From: Gammaproteobacteria bacterium
GTDB lineage: Bacteria > Pseudomonadota > Gammaproteobacteria > Steroidobacterales > Rariloculaceae
DNA: 64,000 bases
Assembly (NCBI GenBank): GCA_022825505.1
Contig: JAJDWR010000046.1
Span: 1-64,000, forward strand
Direction: 5' to 3'
In this document: piece after piece, positions 17,847 through 28,031 of the stretch
How positions within the stretch are numbered: the first letter of the stretch is position 1
Layout: each line of letters starts with the position of its first letter
Made by a program: the position numbers and the translations under genes
The notes under the pieces: generated by a model
Database searches by the model: none
Seen by the model: only the letters and a program-made list of their open reading frames with translations
Told to the model about the DNA's origin: nothing

Positions 17847-20800
17847 TTAGCGCAGGGTCGAATCCCGATGTTCGGTTGGGCCGTATCCCCCGCCGCCCGG
17901 TGTCTCGACCACGAAGCGGTCGCCTGTCTGGAGTTGAGCCTCCGCCGTTGCGGTCAGTTCCTCGACTTCCCCGCTTGCGCGAAGCACGTAGTTTCGTCCC
18001 GGCTGCCCGTCCGCGCCGCCGTGCAATCCGAACGGCGCCAGGCGCCGCCGGTTGGATAGGATCGATACGTCCATGGGTTCCAGAAAACGAATTTCCCGGA
18101 CCACGCCGTCGCCGCCTCGATGGCGCCCCTCGCCGCCGCTGTCGGTGCGGATGCAGAAGCGCTCCAGGCGCACCGGAAAGCGCCATTCCAGGACCTCCGG
18201 ATCGGTGAGCCGGGAGTTCGTCATGTGCGTATGCACGGCGCTCGCTCCGTCGAAACCGGGGCCGGCGCCGGATCCGCCGCAGATCGTCTCGTAGTACTGG
18301 TGCTGCTCATTGCCGAAGGTGAGATTGTTCATGGTGCCCTGGGCCGCCGCACAGACGTTCAGTGCCGCCAGCAGGGCGTCGGTTATGCACTGGGACGTCT
18401 CAACGTTGCCGGCCGCCACGGCGGCGGGGTAGCGGGGATTGACCAGCGAGGCGTCGGGAAAGCGGATCGTCAGCGGCTTCATGCAGCCCTGGTTCAGGGG
18501 AATGTCATCCTCGACCAGGGTCCGGAACACGTACAGCGCGGCGGCGCGGGCAACGGATGCGGGCGCGTTGAAGTTGTCCGTACTCTCCGCCGAGGTTCCG
18601 TCGAAATCGATGCTGGCACCGCGCCGGCCGCGATCGATGGCGATGCGCACGCGGATCGTCTCGCCGCCGTCGAGCTCCACGGCCCACTCGCCATCGCGCA
18701 ACGCTGCGATGGCATCGCGGACGCATTCCTCGGCGTTGCGCTTGATGTGGCCCATGTAGGCGTGAACCACGTCCAGCCCGAAGTGCTCCACCATCGCGCC
18801 GAGTTCCGCCACGCCGCGGGTATTGGCGGCAATCTGGGCCTTGAAGTCGGCGACGTTCTGATCCGGGTTGCGGGCGGGATACTCGCCCGAGGCCAACAAC
18901 CGGCGCACCGCATCCTCCCGGAACCGGCCGGCCTCCACCAGCCGGACGTTGTCGATCAGCACGCCCTCCTCGTGGATCGACGCGCTCGTGGCAGGCATCG
19001 ACCCGGGCGAGCATCCGCCGATGTCGGCGTGATGGGCCCGGCAGGCCACCGAGAAGATCAGGTTCCCGCCGTCGGCATCGAACACCGGAGTCACCACGGT
19101 TACATCGGGCAGATGGGTACCGCCGTTGTACGGAGCGTTCAGCATGAACGTGTCGCCGGGCTTCATGGTCTCGCGCCGGTGGTCGAGGATGGTCCTGACG
19201 CTGTCGCCCATGGAGCCCAGGTGCACCGGCATGTGCGGCGCGTTGGCGATGAGGTCCCCCTGCGGGTCGAATACGCCGCAGGAGAAATCCAGGCGTTCCT
19301 TGATGTTGACCGAGTGCGCGGTGTTCTCCAGCACGACGCCCATCTGCTCGGCGATGTGCATGAAGAGGTTGTTGAAGACCTCCAGCATCACCGGGTTGGC
19401 ATCCGTGCCGATGCGCTCCGACGCGGGCCGCGGCGTGTGCCGGGTCAGAATCACGTGGCCGAATTCGTTGACCCCGGCGCGCCAGTCCGGCTCGATGACC
19501 AGCGTGGAATGGTCCTCGACGACGATCGCCGGCCCCTCGATCCGGCACCCGGCGGCGAGTCGCTCGCGCCGGTAGACAGGGGTCTGCACGCGCCGGTCCC
19601 CGAACCAGACCTTTCGGACGGCTTCCGCCGAGGGGTCGCGGTCGCCGCCGGTCCAGCGCGGTTCCGTCACGTCGGCGCCGGGCACGGCAGCTTCCGATTC
19701 CACCGACTCGACGATCAGCGCCGCACCGCCGGGCTCGAATCCGAAGCGCGACAGATGCGTTTGGCGGAACTCCTCCTCCATTCGGGAGGCGTCGCCGTGC
19801 CAGGACACGACCAGGGGCGTGTCCGAACCGGCCACCTTGAGCATCGCCCGCCGAACGAATCGCAGGCGCGCGCGGTCCACTCCCTGGCGCGCCAGCAGCG
19901 CCGCATTGGCGGACTCCAGTTCCGTGTACACGGACGTGAGTTCCTGCTGCAATTCGTCCCCCAGCGGCTGCTCGACGCTGCGCTGCTGGAGCGAACGCAT
20001 CTCCGCCATGCCCATGCCGTAGGCGGAGAGCACCCCGGCCAGGGGGTGCAGGAAGACTTGCTCCACGCCCAGCGCATCGGCCACCTGGCAGGCATGCTGT
20101 CCCGCCGCACCGCCGAAGCAGCACAGCGTGAAGCGGCTGACGTCGTGCCCGCGCTGGGTGGAAATCCGCTTGATGGCATTGGCCATGCGTTCCACCGCGA
20201 TGCGCAGGAACCCGGCCGCCAGCCTGTCGCAATCCGCCGGCTGCCCGGTCTGCTGCGCAACTTCCCCCGCAAGTTGCTCGAATCGTCTTGCAACGACCTC
20301 GATATCGATGCCCTCGTTCCCTTCCGGGCCGAACACCTCGGGAAAGCAGTCCGGCTGTATGCGGCCCAGAAGTACATTGGCATCGGTGACGGTCAGCGGG
20401 CCGTCGTTGCGGTAGCAGGCCGGCCCGGGGTACGCGCCGGCGGATTCGGGCCCTACTTGAAGCCGCTGCGAAGCGAACCTGAGGATCGAGCCGCCGCCCG
20501 CCGCCACCGTTTCGACCCGCATCACCGGCGCGCTGAACCGCACGCCGGCGATGGTCATGCTGCCGGACCGCTCGAATTCGCCGTTGTACAGCGATACGTC
20601 GGTGGACGTGCCCCCCATGTCGAATCCGATCAGGCGCCGGAGCCCCGCCGCTGAAGCACTTTCCGCCATCCCGACCACGCCGCCTGCGGGGCCGGAGAGG
20701 ATGCTGTCCCTGCCCCGAAACGCATCCGCGCTCACCAGCCCGCCGTGACTCTGCATGAACAGCAGCGGCGCATCGCCCAGCCGGCTGGCGAGCCCCTCGC

Positions 20801-21485
20801 GCACCTGGCGCACGTAGCGATTCAGTACCGGGGAGAGGTAGGCGTCCGCCAGCGTGGTATCGCCGCGGGAGATCAGCTTCATCAGGGCGCTGGTGGCATG
20901 GGAAACGGAAATCTGCGCGAATCCCAGGTCCCGGGCGATGCGCGCGGCCTGCCGCTCGTGCTCCGGGAAACGGTAGCCGTGAAGAAAGACGATGGCCACG
21001 CTTTGCACGCCCCGCTCCAGCACCTTCCCAAGCCCGGTGCGCAGGCCGGCTTCGTCCAACGGGACGATCACCTCGCCCTGCGCCGAAACGCGCTCCCCGG
21101 CCTCGACCACGTGGCTGTAGAGCATGTCCGGCAACTCGATGTTGAGCGCGAATATATCCGGACGGTTCTGGTAGCCGATGCGCAGCGCGTCGCCGAAGCC
21201 CCGGGTGATGACAAGTGCGGTCCGCGCTCCCCGGCGCTGGAGCAGGGCGTTGGTGGCCACGGTCGTGCCCATGCGCACCGCCGCGACGGTCCCCGCGTCG
21301 CGGCGGGCCGAAGACGGCGCTTCTTCTCGGCCGTCAAGAAACGCGTGGATGCCATGCACGGCGGCGTCGGCGTAGCGGCCGGGGTTTTCCGACAACAGCT
21401 TGACGGAGTCGATGTCGCCTTCCGGACTCCGGGCAACCACATCGGTAAAGGTACCGCCCCGGTCGATCCAGAACTCCCAGCCCAC
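17847..21485 (-). CDS. Fused hydantoinase A/B (5-oxoprolinase-type) protein
   Basis: Protein of 1212 residues. The N-terminal half is HyuA: actin-like ATPase parts [18 protein letters not shown] near residue 6 and [20 protein letters not shown] near 290. The C-terminal half, from about residue 700 ([17 protein letters not shown]), is HyuB and ends with the glycine-rich [10 protein letters not shown]. Fused A-B architecture of about 1200-1290 residues is typical of eukaryotic and some bacterial ATP-dependent 5-oxoprolinases, which hydrolyse 5-oxoproline to glutamate. Hydantoin or other cyclic amides are also possible. It uses a GTG start with a weak ribosome binding site. It may be co-transcribed with the EF-G-like gene upstream. 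Confidence 0.9.
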   Translation of the reverse strand: MGWEFWIDRGGTFTDVVARSPEGDIDSVKLLSENPGRYADAAVHGIHAFLDGREEAPSSARRDAGTVAAVRMGTTVATNALLQRRGARTALVITRGFGDALRIGYQNRPDIFALNIELPDMLYSHVVEAGERVSAQGEVIVPLDEAGLRTGLGKVLERGVQSVAIVFLHGYRFPEHERQAARIARDLGFAQISVSHATSALMKLISRGDTTLADAYLSPVLNRYVRQVREGLASRLGDAPLLFMQSHGGLVSADAFRGRDSILSGPAGGVVGMAESASAAGLRRLIGFDMGGTSTDVSLYNGEFERSGSMTIAGVRFSAPVMRVETVAAGGGSILRFASQRLQVGPESAGAYPGPACYRNDGPLTVTDANVLLGRIQPDCFPEVFGPEGNEGIDIEVVARRFEQLAGEVAQQTGQPADCDRLAAGFLRIAVERMANAIKRISTQRGHDVSRFTLCCFGGAAGQHACQVADALGVEQVFLHPLAGVLSAYGMGMAEMRSLQQRSVEQPLGDELQQELTSVYTELESANAALLARQGVDRARLRFVRRAMLKVAGSDTPLVVSWHGDASRMEEEFRQTHLSRFGFEPGGAALIVESVESEAAVPGADVTEPRWTGGDRDPSAEAVRKVWFGDRRVQTPVYRRERLAAGCRIEGPAIVVEDHSTLVIEPDWRAGVNEFGHVILTRHTPRPASERIGTDANPVMLEVFNNLFMHIAEQMGVVLENTAHSVNIKERLDFSCGVFDPQGDLIANAPHMPVHLGSMGDSVRTILDHRRETMKPGDTFMLNAPYNGGTHLPDVTVVTPVFDADGGNLIFSVACRAHHADIGGCSPGSMPATSASIHEEGVLIDNVRLVEAGRFREDAVRRLLASGEYPARNPDQNVADFKAQIAANTRGVAELGAMVEHFGLDVVHAYMGHIKRNAEECVRDAIAALRDGEWAVELDGGETIRVRIAIDRGRRGASIDFDGTSAESTDNFNAPASVARAAALYVFRTLVEDDIPLNQGCMKPLTIRFPDASLVNPRYPAAVAAGNVETSQCITDALLAALNVCAAAQGTMNNLTFGNEQHQYYETICGGSGAGPGFDGASAVHTHMTNSRLTDPEVLEWRFPVRLERFCIRTDSGGEGRHRGGDGVVREIRFLEPMDVSILSNRRRLAPFGLHGGADGQPGRNYVLRASGEVEELTATAEAQLQTGDRFVVETPGGGGYGPTEHRDSTLR

Positions 21486-21503
21486 TTGGTTGACCGATGG
21501 AGC

Positions 21504-23561
21504 TCAGGAATCGTCAGCGTCGGGCTGCTTGTAGCTTCTTTCCAGCTCCTTCTGCACCGGCTGCGGCACGATCTCGTAGTGATCGAAATCCATCGTGAAC
21601 ATGCCCTCGCCGCCGGTCAGCGACTTGAGGGTCGTCTGGTAATCGCCCAGTTCGGCGAGCGGCACCCGGGCGGAGATCTTCACCCGGTTGCCCGGCACCG
21701 AGTCGCTGCCGGCGATGCGCCCGCGAATGCCCGACAGATGGCCGGTGATGTCGCCGACCGACGTGCTCGGGGTAGTCACCTCGATCTTGACGATGGGTTC
21801 CAGCACGATCGGCCGCGCCTTGGTGATGGCGTTGACGAAGGCGCGCTTGCCGGCGGCCACGAAGGCCACCTCCTTGGAATCCACCGGATGGTGCTTGCCG
21901 TCGTAGACGATCACCTTCACGTCCTGCAGCGGATAACCCGCGATGGCGCCCTCCTCCAGCACCTGCTTGACGCCTTTCTCCACCGCGGGAATGAACTGGC
22001 CGGGTATCGCGCCGCCGACCACCTTGTTGGAGAACTCGTAGCCGCTGCCCCTGGGCAGCGGTTTGATCTTCAGGAAGACCTCGCCGAACTGCCCCGCGCC
22101 GCCGGTCTGTTTCTTGTGGCGGTGGTGTCCCTCGGCCGGGCGCATCACCGTCTCCCGGTAGGCGATCTTCGGCGGCCGCGTGCTGATGTCGATACCGAAT
22201 TCGTCCTTCATGCGCTGCATGACGACCCGCAGGTGCAACTCGCCCATGCCCCGCAGCACCGTTTCGTTGGCCTGGGCGTTGAATTCGATCTGCAGGCTCG
22301 GGTCCTCGGCGGTCATCTTGTGGAGCGCGTCGGAGAGCTTCTTTTCCTGCCCCCGCTGGGTCAGTTCCAGGGCGACGCCGTACATGGGCGCCGGAATGGC
22401 CACCGGCCGCATCCGCACGTCGTCGTCGTCATGACTGGAATGCAGGATGTGGTCGAAGCCGATGTCCTCGATCTTGGAGACGGCGCAGATGTCGCCCGCC
22501 ACGGCCACCGGCACTTCCTCGAGCTGCTTGCCCTGGACGCGGTAGATGTGGGCCAGCTTCACCCCCTTGCGCTGGTCGCCGACATATACCATCCCGCCGG
22601 TCCTGACTTCGCCCTGGTGGACGCGAAACGTGGCCAGCCGGCCCACGTAGGGGTCCACGTTGATCTTGAACACGTGCCCCAGGAAGTTGCCGTTCGCGCT
22701 CGCCGGATCGATCTCGTACGGTTCCGCCGACTCCCCGTCGCCGTCGAGGAATTCCGGCAGGTTGCCCTCCAGCGGGCTGGGCATGAGTTCGGAGAACACG
22801 CGCAGCAACTGGTTCAGGCCGGCGCCGGTGTGGGCCGATACGAAGCAGACCGGGATCAGGTGGCCGCGCCTGAGCGCCCGTTCGAAGGGATCGTGGAGCT
22901 GTTCCAGCGAGATTTCCTCGCCTTCGAGATACATCATCATGAGGTCGTCGTCCAGTTCCACGACCTGGTCGACGATTTGCGTATGGGCTTCCTCGACGGA
23001 GGAGAAATCGGGCGTCGAGTCGGCGGGCTCGAAGAAACAGTCGGCGACGGTCGTGCCGCCGTTGGCCGGCAGGTTCACCGGCAGGCAGCCCCGGCCGAAG
23101 GTTTCGACCAGCTCCGCCAACACGCCTGCAAGGTCCGCATCCGGCGCGTCGATCTTGTTGACGATGATCAGCCGGCAGAGGTTGTTCTCGGCGGCGGACT
23201 CCATCATCCGCTGGGTGAGCAGTTCGACCCCCGCCTGGGCGCTGACCACGACCGCGGCCGTTTCCGCGGCGGGCAGCGCGCCCAGGGCACGGCCCATGAA
23301 GTCGGGATAGCCCGGGCTGTCCAGCATGTGAACGAGGCGGCCGTCGTGTTCCAGGTGCGTGACCGCCGTGTCCAGCGAATGCCCCAGCCGTTTCTCGTGA
23401 TCGGTGAAATCGCACACCGTGGTGCCCCTGTCGATGGAGCCCGCGGAGCGGATGGCGTCCGCCTGCTTCAGCAGCGCTTCGATCAGGGTGGTCTTGCCGG
23501 AGCCGGCGTGTCCGACCATGGCGATGTTTCGTATCTGTTCAGTCGTGTGCGATGCAGCCAC
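21504..23561 (-). CDS. Elongation factor G-like translational GTPase
   Basis: Protein of 685 residues with EF-G domain order. The P-loop GHAGSGKTT lies at about residues 17-25, and the G3 DSPGYPDF, G4 NKID and G5 VSAHTG motifs follow. Domain II then leads into domains III-V (HHRHKKQTGGAGQFGEV, PVDSKEVAF, CPQ-like end). Sequence features such as TRGTTVCDFTDHEKRLGHS-type wording place it in the EF-G-like (FusA2-type) subgroup rather than housekeeping EF-G. Some relatives act in ribosome recycling or stress. Start is GTG at 23561. It diverges from the transporter gene at 23705. Confidence 0.88.
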   Translation of the reverse strand: MAASHTTEQIRNIAMVGHAGSGKTTLIEALLKQADAIRSAGSIDRGTTVCDFTDHEKRLGHSLDTAVTHLEHDGRLVHMLDSPGYPDFMGRALGALPAAETAAVVVSAQAGVELLTQRMMESAAENNLCRLIIVNKIDAPDADLAGVLAELVETFGRGCLPVNLPANGGTTVADCFFEPADSTPDFSSVEEAHTQIVDQVVELDDDLMMMYLEGEEISLEQLHDPFERALRRGHLIPVCFVSAHTGAGLNQLLRVFSELMPSPLEGNLPEFLDGDGESAEPYEIDPASANGNFLGHVFKINVDPYVGRLATFRVHQGEVRTGGMVYVGDQRKGVKLAHIYRVQGKQLEEVPVAVAGDICAVSKIEDIGFDHILHSSHDDDDVRMRPVAIPAPMYGVALELTQRGQEKKLSDALHKMTAEDPSLQIEFNAQANETVLRGMGELHLRVVMQRMKDEFGIDISTRPPKIAYRETVMRPAEGHHRHKKQTGGAGQFGEVFLKIKPLPRGSGYEFSNKVVGGAIPGQFIPAVEKGVKQVLEEGAIAGYPLQDVKVIVYDGKHHPVDSKEVAFVAAGKRAFVNAITKARPIVLEPIVKIEVTTPSTSVGDITGHLSGIRGRIAGSDSVPGNRVKISARVPLAELGDYQTTLKSLTGGEGMFTMDFDHYEIVPQPVQKELERSYKQPDADDS

Positions 23562-23704
23562 AGGCGTCTCTTCGGTTCTTGCGGAAAGCGCAATCTATAA
23601 CACAATGGTTTGCGAGTCGACGCCCCGGCGGCGCGCGGCGCCCGCAAGGGCGGGCTATACTTGCCCGGCACACCGATTCGGCGGCAGGCAGAGGAACAGG
23701 AACC

Positions 23705-25102
23705 ATGACCGACTGGGCAGCGCGCGCATTGAATTTCAGGAGGGGCGAACTGCCGCTGGGCGTGCTCGCGGCGATGTTCTATTTCTGCGTGCTGTGCGGC
23801 TACTTCTTCCTGCGGCCGGTGCGCGAAGCCATGGGCGTGGCCGGCGGCATGGACCAGCTCCGCTGGCTGTTCGTGATGACGTCCATCGCCTCGCTGATCC
23901 TGGTGCTGCTGTTCGGCGGCGTGGTGAGCCGGCTGGACCGGCGCAAGTTCATTCCCATCGGCTACCTGTTCGTCATCGTCTGCCTGGTGGGATTCGCAAG
24001 CCTGCTGGTGATCGACGCAGGCGCCGGCGGCGGCATCATCGGCACCGACGCGGAGACCGGACTGGCACGGGGCGTGGGCTATTCCTTCTACGCCTGGCTC
24101 AGCGCCATCAACCTGTTCGTCAACAGCCTGTTCTGGGCGTTCATGGTGGATATCTTCAATGTCGACCAGGGCAAGCGCATGTTCGCCTTCATCGGCATCG
24201 GCGGCACCATCGGTGCGCTGATCGGCGGCTGGGCCACCAACGTGATCAGCGGCTCCACCGATTCCATCTACCTGCCGGTGGGCCTCATGCTGACCGGCGC
24301 CGGGTTCTTCGCGGGCGCGATCCTCATCATGCTGACGCTGGACCGGATGGCGGTGGGCTCGGAATACTCGCGCCTGGGCGAACGCGGCACGGCGCCCGCG
24401 GCGGCGCCCGGCGAGCGCATCGGCGGCAGTTTCTTCGACGGCGCCACGGCGGTGGTGCAATCGCCCTACCTGCTGGGCATTGCCGTCTTCATCGTGTTTC
24501 TGGCCATCTCCAATACGCTGATCTACTTCACCCAGGCCAACGTCATCATCGAGAGCACCGACACCTTCAGCCAGCGGGTGGGCGCGTTCGCGCAGTTCGA
24601 CGCGCTGGCGCAGGGGGCGACCCTGATCACCCAGATCTTCATCACCACGCGGCTGATCAAGAAGCTGGGGGTGGGCTGGACCCTGGCGATCCTGCCGCTG
24701 GTGACCGTGGCCGGGTTCGCCGTGCTGGCGATCTGGCCCCTGTACGGCGTCATGGCGCTGTTCCAGGCGTTGCACCGGGCGACCCGCTACGCCATTTCCA
24801 GGCCCGCCCGCGAGACCCTGTTCAGCGTGGTTCCGCCGTCGGAGAAGTACAAGGCCAAGCCGCTCATCGACGTCTTCCTGTACCGCGGCGGCGACGTGGC
24901 CGGCGCGGGCATTCAGGGTGCGTTGAGCGCTCTGGGAACCATCACCCTGATGGCCGCTGCCACGGTGCCGTTCGCGGCGGTCTGGTGCGCACTCTCCATT
25001 GCGCTGGGCCGTGCCCAGCAGCGTCTGGACCCTGCCGAACAGGATGCCGGGGGCGATTCGGCCGGGGCGGCCGAAAGCGGACAGCCCGCTCGGGCGACCT
25101 GA
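23705..25102 (+). CDS. NTP/NDP exchanger-like MFS transporter
   Basis: Protein of 465 residues with about ten to twelve hydrophobic segments. Short charged loops include YFFLRPVREAMGV near the N-terminus, RLDRRKFIPIGY, and SRPARETLFSVVPPSEKYKAKPLIDV near the C-terminus. The last block is the signature of bacterial proteins related to the ATP/ADP antiporters of Chlamydia, Rickettsia and plastids. Free-living bacteria carry divergent members whose substrate is not established, so nucleotide exchange should not be assumed. ATG at 23705 follows AGGAACC. It is convergent with glk. Confidence 0.82.
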   Translation: MTDWAARALNFRRGELPLGVLAAMFYFCVLCGYFFLRPVREAMGVAGGMDQLRWLFVMTSIASLILVLLFGGVVSRLDRRKFIPIGYLFVIVCLVGFASLLVIDAGAGGGIIGTDAETGLARGVGYSFYAWLSAINLFVNSLFWAFMVDIFNVDQGKRMFAFIGIGGTIGALIGGWATNVISGSTDSIYLPVGLMLTGAGFFAGAILIMLTLDRMAVGSEYSRLGERGTAPAAAPGERIGGSFFDGATAVVQSPYLLGIAVFIVFLAISNTLIYFTQANVIIESTDTFSQRVGAFAQFDALAQGATLITQIFITTRLIKKLGVGWTLAILPLVTVAGFAVLAIWPLYGVMALFQALHRATRYAISRPARETLFSVVPPSEKYKAKPLIDVFLYRGGDVAGAGIQGALSALGTITLMAAATVPFAAVWCALSIALGRAQQRLDPAEQDAGGDSAGAAESGQPARAT

Positions 25103-25111
25103 GTATTGCGC

Positions 25112-26077
25112 TCAGCCGTATCCCAGCAACCGCCTCAGCCCCAGAAACGCGGGGTAGGGTTCCGTGATCACGTACGTGGGAATGGCTTCCAGGTAGAAGC
25201 GATAGCGGCCTTTCGCTTCGAAGCTCTCCCGGAAGCGCGATAGTTCCAGCGGCTCCAGCATTCGGGGCACGATGCCGCCGGCGATGAATACGCCGCCCCT
25301 GGCGCCGACGGTCAGGGCCAGGTTGCCCGCCACCGAACCCAGCATTTCGAAAAACATGCCGCGCGCCTCGACGGCCAGCGCATCGCCTTCCGCCGCCGCC
25401 CGGCTGACCTGCGCCGGGCTGGGGCGGGAGACGTCCCGGCCCTGCAATTCGGCCAGCGCCATGTAGATATTGACCAGGCCGGGCCCCGACAAGAGGCTTT
25501 CCGCCGAGCAGTGCCCGTATTGCGCCCGAATCCGGTCGGTGATCGACTGCTGTTCGGGTGTGACGCCGGAAAAGGAGATATTGCCGCCCTCACCCTCGAC
25601 GACGGCCCACGCCTCGCCGCAGGGCGCCACGCTGGCCACCCCCAGGCCGGATCCGGGTCCCAGCGTCGCCATAGCGGCGCCACCCACCGGAGCGCCACCG
25701 CCCACCTGGCGCAGAGCCGCGCCGCCACCGCCCATCTCGTGCAGATTCTCGCCGGCGAGCGTCGGCAGCGCCCAGGCCACGGCCGCGAAGTCGTTCACTA
25801 CTGAGAGTTGGCGGAGGTCCAGTTCGCACGCAAGCAGCCTCTGCGAGAATTCCCAGTCGAGGTTGGGCATTCGCACATCGTCTCCGAGTACGGGTGCGGC
25901 AACGGCAAGCGCCGCCGAATCCGGGCGAGCGGGACATCGGCCCAGATAACCGCTCAACAGCGCCTGCAGACTGTCGAAACGGCGGTTCCGGAAGACTTCG
26001 GCTGCCTGTATCCCGCCGTCGTCGTCGAGTACCGCGCAGCGGGTCTGCGTGGCGCCAATGTCGGCAATCAGATTCAC
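25112..26077 (-). CDS. glk: Glucokinase
   Basis: Protein of 321 residues of the bacterial Glk family. The phosphate motif LIADIGATQTRCAVLDDDGG is at the N-terminus. LSVVNDFAAVAWALP contains the catalytic Asp. ATLGPGSGLGVASV, GEGGNISF and FIAGGIVPRML complete the sugar- and ATP-binding signatures. It phosphorylates glucose to glucose 6-phosphate in the cytoplasm. It starts with GTG. It is convergent with the transporter gene, with only 9 bp between stops. No sugar transporter gene is adjacent. Confidence 0.92.
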   Translation of the reverse strand: MNLIADIGATQTRCAVLDDDGGIQAAEVFRNRRFDSLQALLSGYLGRCPARPDSAALAVAAPVLGDDVRMPNLDWEFSQRLLACELDLRQLSVVNDFAAVAWALPTLAGENLHEMGGGGAALRQVGGGAPVGGAAMATLGPGSGLGVASVAPCGEAWAVVEGEGGNISFSGVTPEQQSITDRIRAQYGHCSAESLLSGPGLVNIYMALAELQGRDVSRPSPAQVSRAAAEGDALAVEARGMFFEMLGSVAGNLALTVGARGGVFIAGGIVPRMLEPLELSRFRESFEAKGRYRFYLEAIPTYVITEPYPAFLGLRRLLGYG

Positions 26078-26198
26078 GCGGCGATTCTAACCCGCACGGG
26101 TCAGGAGCGGCGGGAATCCTGCCGCCGGCCGCTGGAGAACAAATAAGTCATGCCTCGCCGCACGGGCGGCGAAGGCTCGTGGCACGATTCCGCCCGGA

Positions 26199-26414
26199 TC
26201 AGGCGTTCAGGTCCGGGATCCGGGAACTCTCCAGGTGCGTGATCATGTCCTTGATCATGAGCTTGCGCTTCTTCAGGCGCCGCAACATGATCTGGTCGAC
26301 ATAGGGATCGGTCGCTAGCCGGGAGATAACCTGGTCCAGGTCCTGGTGCTCTATTCGCAACTGCTTCAGTCGCGCCACGTTCTTGAATGCGTCAGTTTCT
26401 ATTTTGTCTGCCAC
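26199..26414 (-). CDS. YdcH-like DUF465 small protein
   Basis: Protein of 71 residues, highly charged and helical (LKQLRIEHQDLDQVISRL, LRRLKKRKLMIKDMITHLE). The pattern 'H-x-x-L-D ... L-K-K-x-K-L-x-x-K-D' is diagnostic of DUF465/YdcH. No function is established for the family. It starts with GTG 3 bp after the cysQ stop, so the two are co-transcribed. Confidence 0.88.
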   Translation of the reverse strand: MADKIETDAFKNVARLKQLRIEHQDLDQVISRLATDPYVDQIMLRRLKKRKLMIKDMITHLESSRIPDLNA

Positions 26415-26417
26415 TAC

Positions 26418-27218
26418 TCAACTATTCTGCACCGCGCTGAGCCAGTCCCGCCCGAGGTCTCCGACCGCCAGGAAATGAGGATTCAACAGGCGATCCTTCG
26501 TGTTGTACCTGAGCGGCTGGCCAGCAAGGTCAATCATACCCCCACCGGCACTCTCCAGGATAGCCTGCGCAGCCCCCGTGTCCCACTCCGAGGTGGGCCC
26601 GAGGCGGGGGTAGATGTCGGCCTGCCCGTCGGCGACCATGCAGACCTTGAGCGAACTGCCCATGGGATGGAGTTCGTACGGGCCGAGCCGCGCAAGATAA
26701 GCCGACAGGCCGGGGCCGGGGTGGCTTCGGCTGCCCATGACCCGGAGCGGGTTCGAACGGCCCCGGGACGCGCGCATCGGCACCTGCGATCCGTCGGCAT
26801 TCCGGCGCCAGGCGCCGGTGCCGCGGATGCCGGAGAATTCCAGGTTCAGCGCCGGCGCCAAAACGACCCCGAGCACGGCCCGATGGTCCTCCACCAGCGC
26901 AATGTTGACCGTGAATTCGCCGTTCCTCTTGACGAATTCCTTCGTGCCGTCCAGGGGATCCACCAGCCAGTAGCTCTTCCAATGGCGCCGCTCCTCCCAG
27001 TCGGTGAGCGCGGACTCCTCCGACAAAACCGGAAGCGCCGGACGCAGTTTTGCGAGACCCGAGCAAATGACGCCGTCGGCCGCGCGGTCCGCCTCGGTGA
27101 CCGGCGAACGGTCGGCCTTCAGTTCCACGCGGAAGCCACGCGCGTACACCGACATGACCGCATCGCCCGCCGCGCGGGCAATCGTCCGTATTTCTTCCAG
27201 GATTGTGGTGTAATTCAT
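26418..27218 (-). CDS. cysQ: 3'(2'),5'-bisphosphate nucleotidase CysQ
   Basis: Protein of 266 residues of the inositol-monophosphatase superfamily. Metal-binding motifs are present: SEES near residue 70, WLVDPLDGTKEF near 88, and SEWDTGAAQAILESAGG near 215. CysQ removes phosphate from 3'-phosphoadenosine 5'-phosphate produced in sulfate assimilation. ATG at 27218 gives the family's usual N-terminus (MNYTTILEEIRTIARAAGD). It diverges from the HAD nucleotidase gene, the two start codons lying about 30 bp apart. Confidence 0.93.
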   Translation of the reverse strand: MNYTTILEEIRTIARAAGDAVMSVYARGFRVELKADRSPVTEADRAADGVICSGLAKLRPALPVLSEESALTDWEERRHWKSYWLVDPLDGTKEFVKRNGEFTVNIALVEDHRAVLGVVLAPALNLEFSGIRGTGAWRRNADGSQVPMRASRGRSNPLRVMGSRSHPGPGLSAYLARLGPYELHPMGSSLKVCMVADGQADIYPRLGPTSEWDTGAAQAILESAGGGMIDLAGQPLRYNTKDRLLNPHFLAVGDLGRDWLSAVQNS

Positions 27219-27248
27219 TCCCGCTGCGCCCCGGGTTTGAGTATCATC

Positions 27249-27998
27249 ATGCCGTCCATGTCGGCGCCCTCCATAACAACCCAGCACAACAACGATCCGG
27301 TGGTCGCCTGGGACGGCGTCGACACGGTCCTGCTGGACATGGACGGCACGCTGCTCGACCTGGCGTTCGACAATTACTTCTGGACGGAATTCATTCCCGC
27401 GCATTATGCACACGTGCGCGGTTTGCGCGAGAAGGATGCACGCACAACGTTGCTGGATCGTTACCGCTCCATCGAGGGACGGCTCGCCTGGTACTGCATC
27501 GATCACTGGAGCGAAGCCCTGGACCTGGACATCCGCGCCCTGAAGCGAACCCAGCGCCACCGTGTCTGTTACCTGCCCGGCGCGACGGATTTCCTCGCGT
27601 GGCTGCGCGAACAGGACAAGCGCGTACTGCTGGTCACCAACGCGCACCCGTTCACGCTGGCGCTGAAGGTCGCCGAGACCGACCTCGACGCGCATGTCCA
27701 CGACATGGTCAGTTCGCACAACTTTCTTGCGCCCAAGGAAACCGGCCTGTTCTGGCATCGGTTCCATGCCGAGGAACCGTTCGATCCCAGCCGTACGCTA
27801 ATTGTCGAAGACAGCGTGCCCGTACTGCAGGCGGCAACCCGGTTCGGCCTGGCGGCCACCGTCGCCATCCGGTGTCCGGACACCCGGCACCCGCCGCGGC
27901 AGATCGACGGTTTCACGTCGGTCGACGGCGTTCACGAACTGATGGACGGCCAGGAGGCTGCGCCGCAGGAGATCGCGAACGCGAATTCGCAGCCGTGA
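27249..27998 (+). CDS. yrfG: HAD-superfamily nucleotidase (GMP/IMP nucleotidase YrfG-like)
   Basis: Protein of 249 residues. HAD motif I is VLLDMDGTLLDLAFDNYFW near residue 30, motif II is LLVTNAHP, and motifs III/IV are in KETGLFW and IVEDSVPVLQAA. The 'FDNYFW' stretch after motif I and the 'IEGRLAWYCIDHWSEALDLDI' region are characteristic of YrfG, a nucleotidase preferring GMP and IMP. ATG at 27249; a second ATG at 27258 is possible. Divergent from cysQ, which also hydrolyses a nucleotide phosphate, so a shared promoter region is likely. Confidence 0.88.
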   Translation: MPSMSAPSITTQHNNDPVVAWDGVDTVLLDMDGTLLDLAFDNYFWTEFIPAHYAHVRGLREKDARTTLLDRYRSIEGRLAWYCIDHWSEALDLDIRALKRTQRHRVCYLPGATDFLAWLREQDKRVLLVTNAHPFTLALKVAETDLDAHVHDMVSSHNFLAPKETGLFWHRFHAEEPFDPSRTLIVEDSVPVLQAATRFGLAATVAIRCPDTRHPPRQIDGFTSVDGVHELMDGQEAAPQEIANANSQP

Positions 27999-28031
27999 TT
28001 TCCTGCGGCGCGGGCTACCGGCTCTTCGGAA

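Noticed and set aside
18120-23600. Very long plus-strand open frames opposite the oxoprolinase and EF-G-like genes
   Set aside because: They are rich in Arg, His and Val with no domain resemblance, and mirror the codon structure of the opposite genes. High GC alone keeps them open.
26078-26198. Hairpin between glk and the YdcH-like gene as an intrinsic terminator
   Set aside because: A GC stem is present near 26155-26175 but no T-rich tail follows in the direction of transcription.
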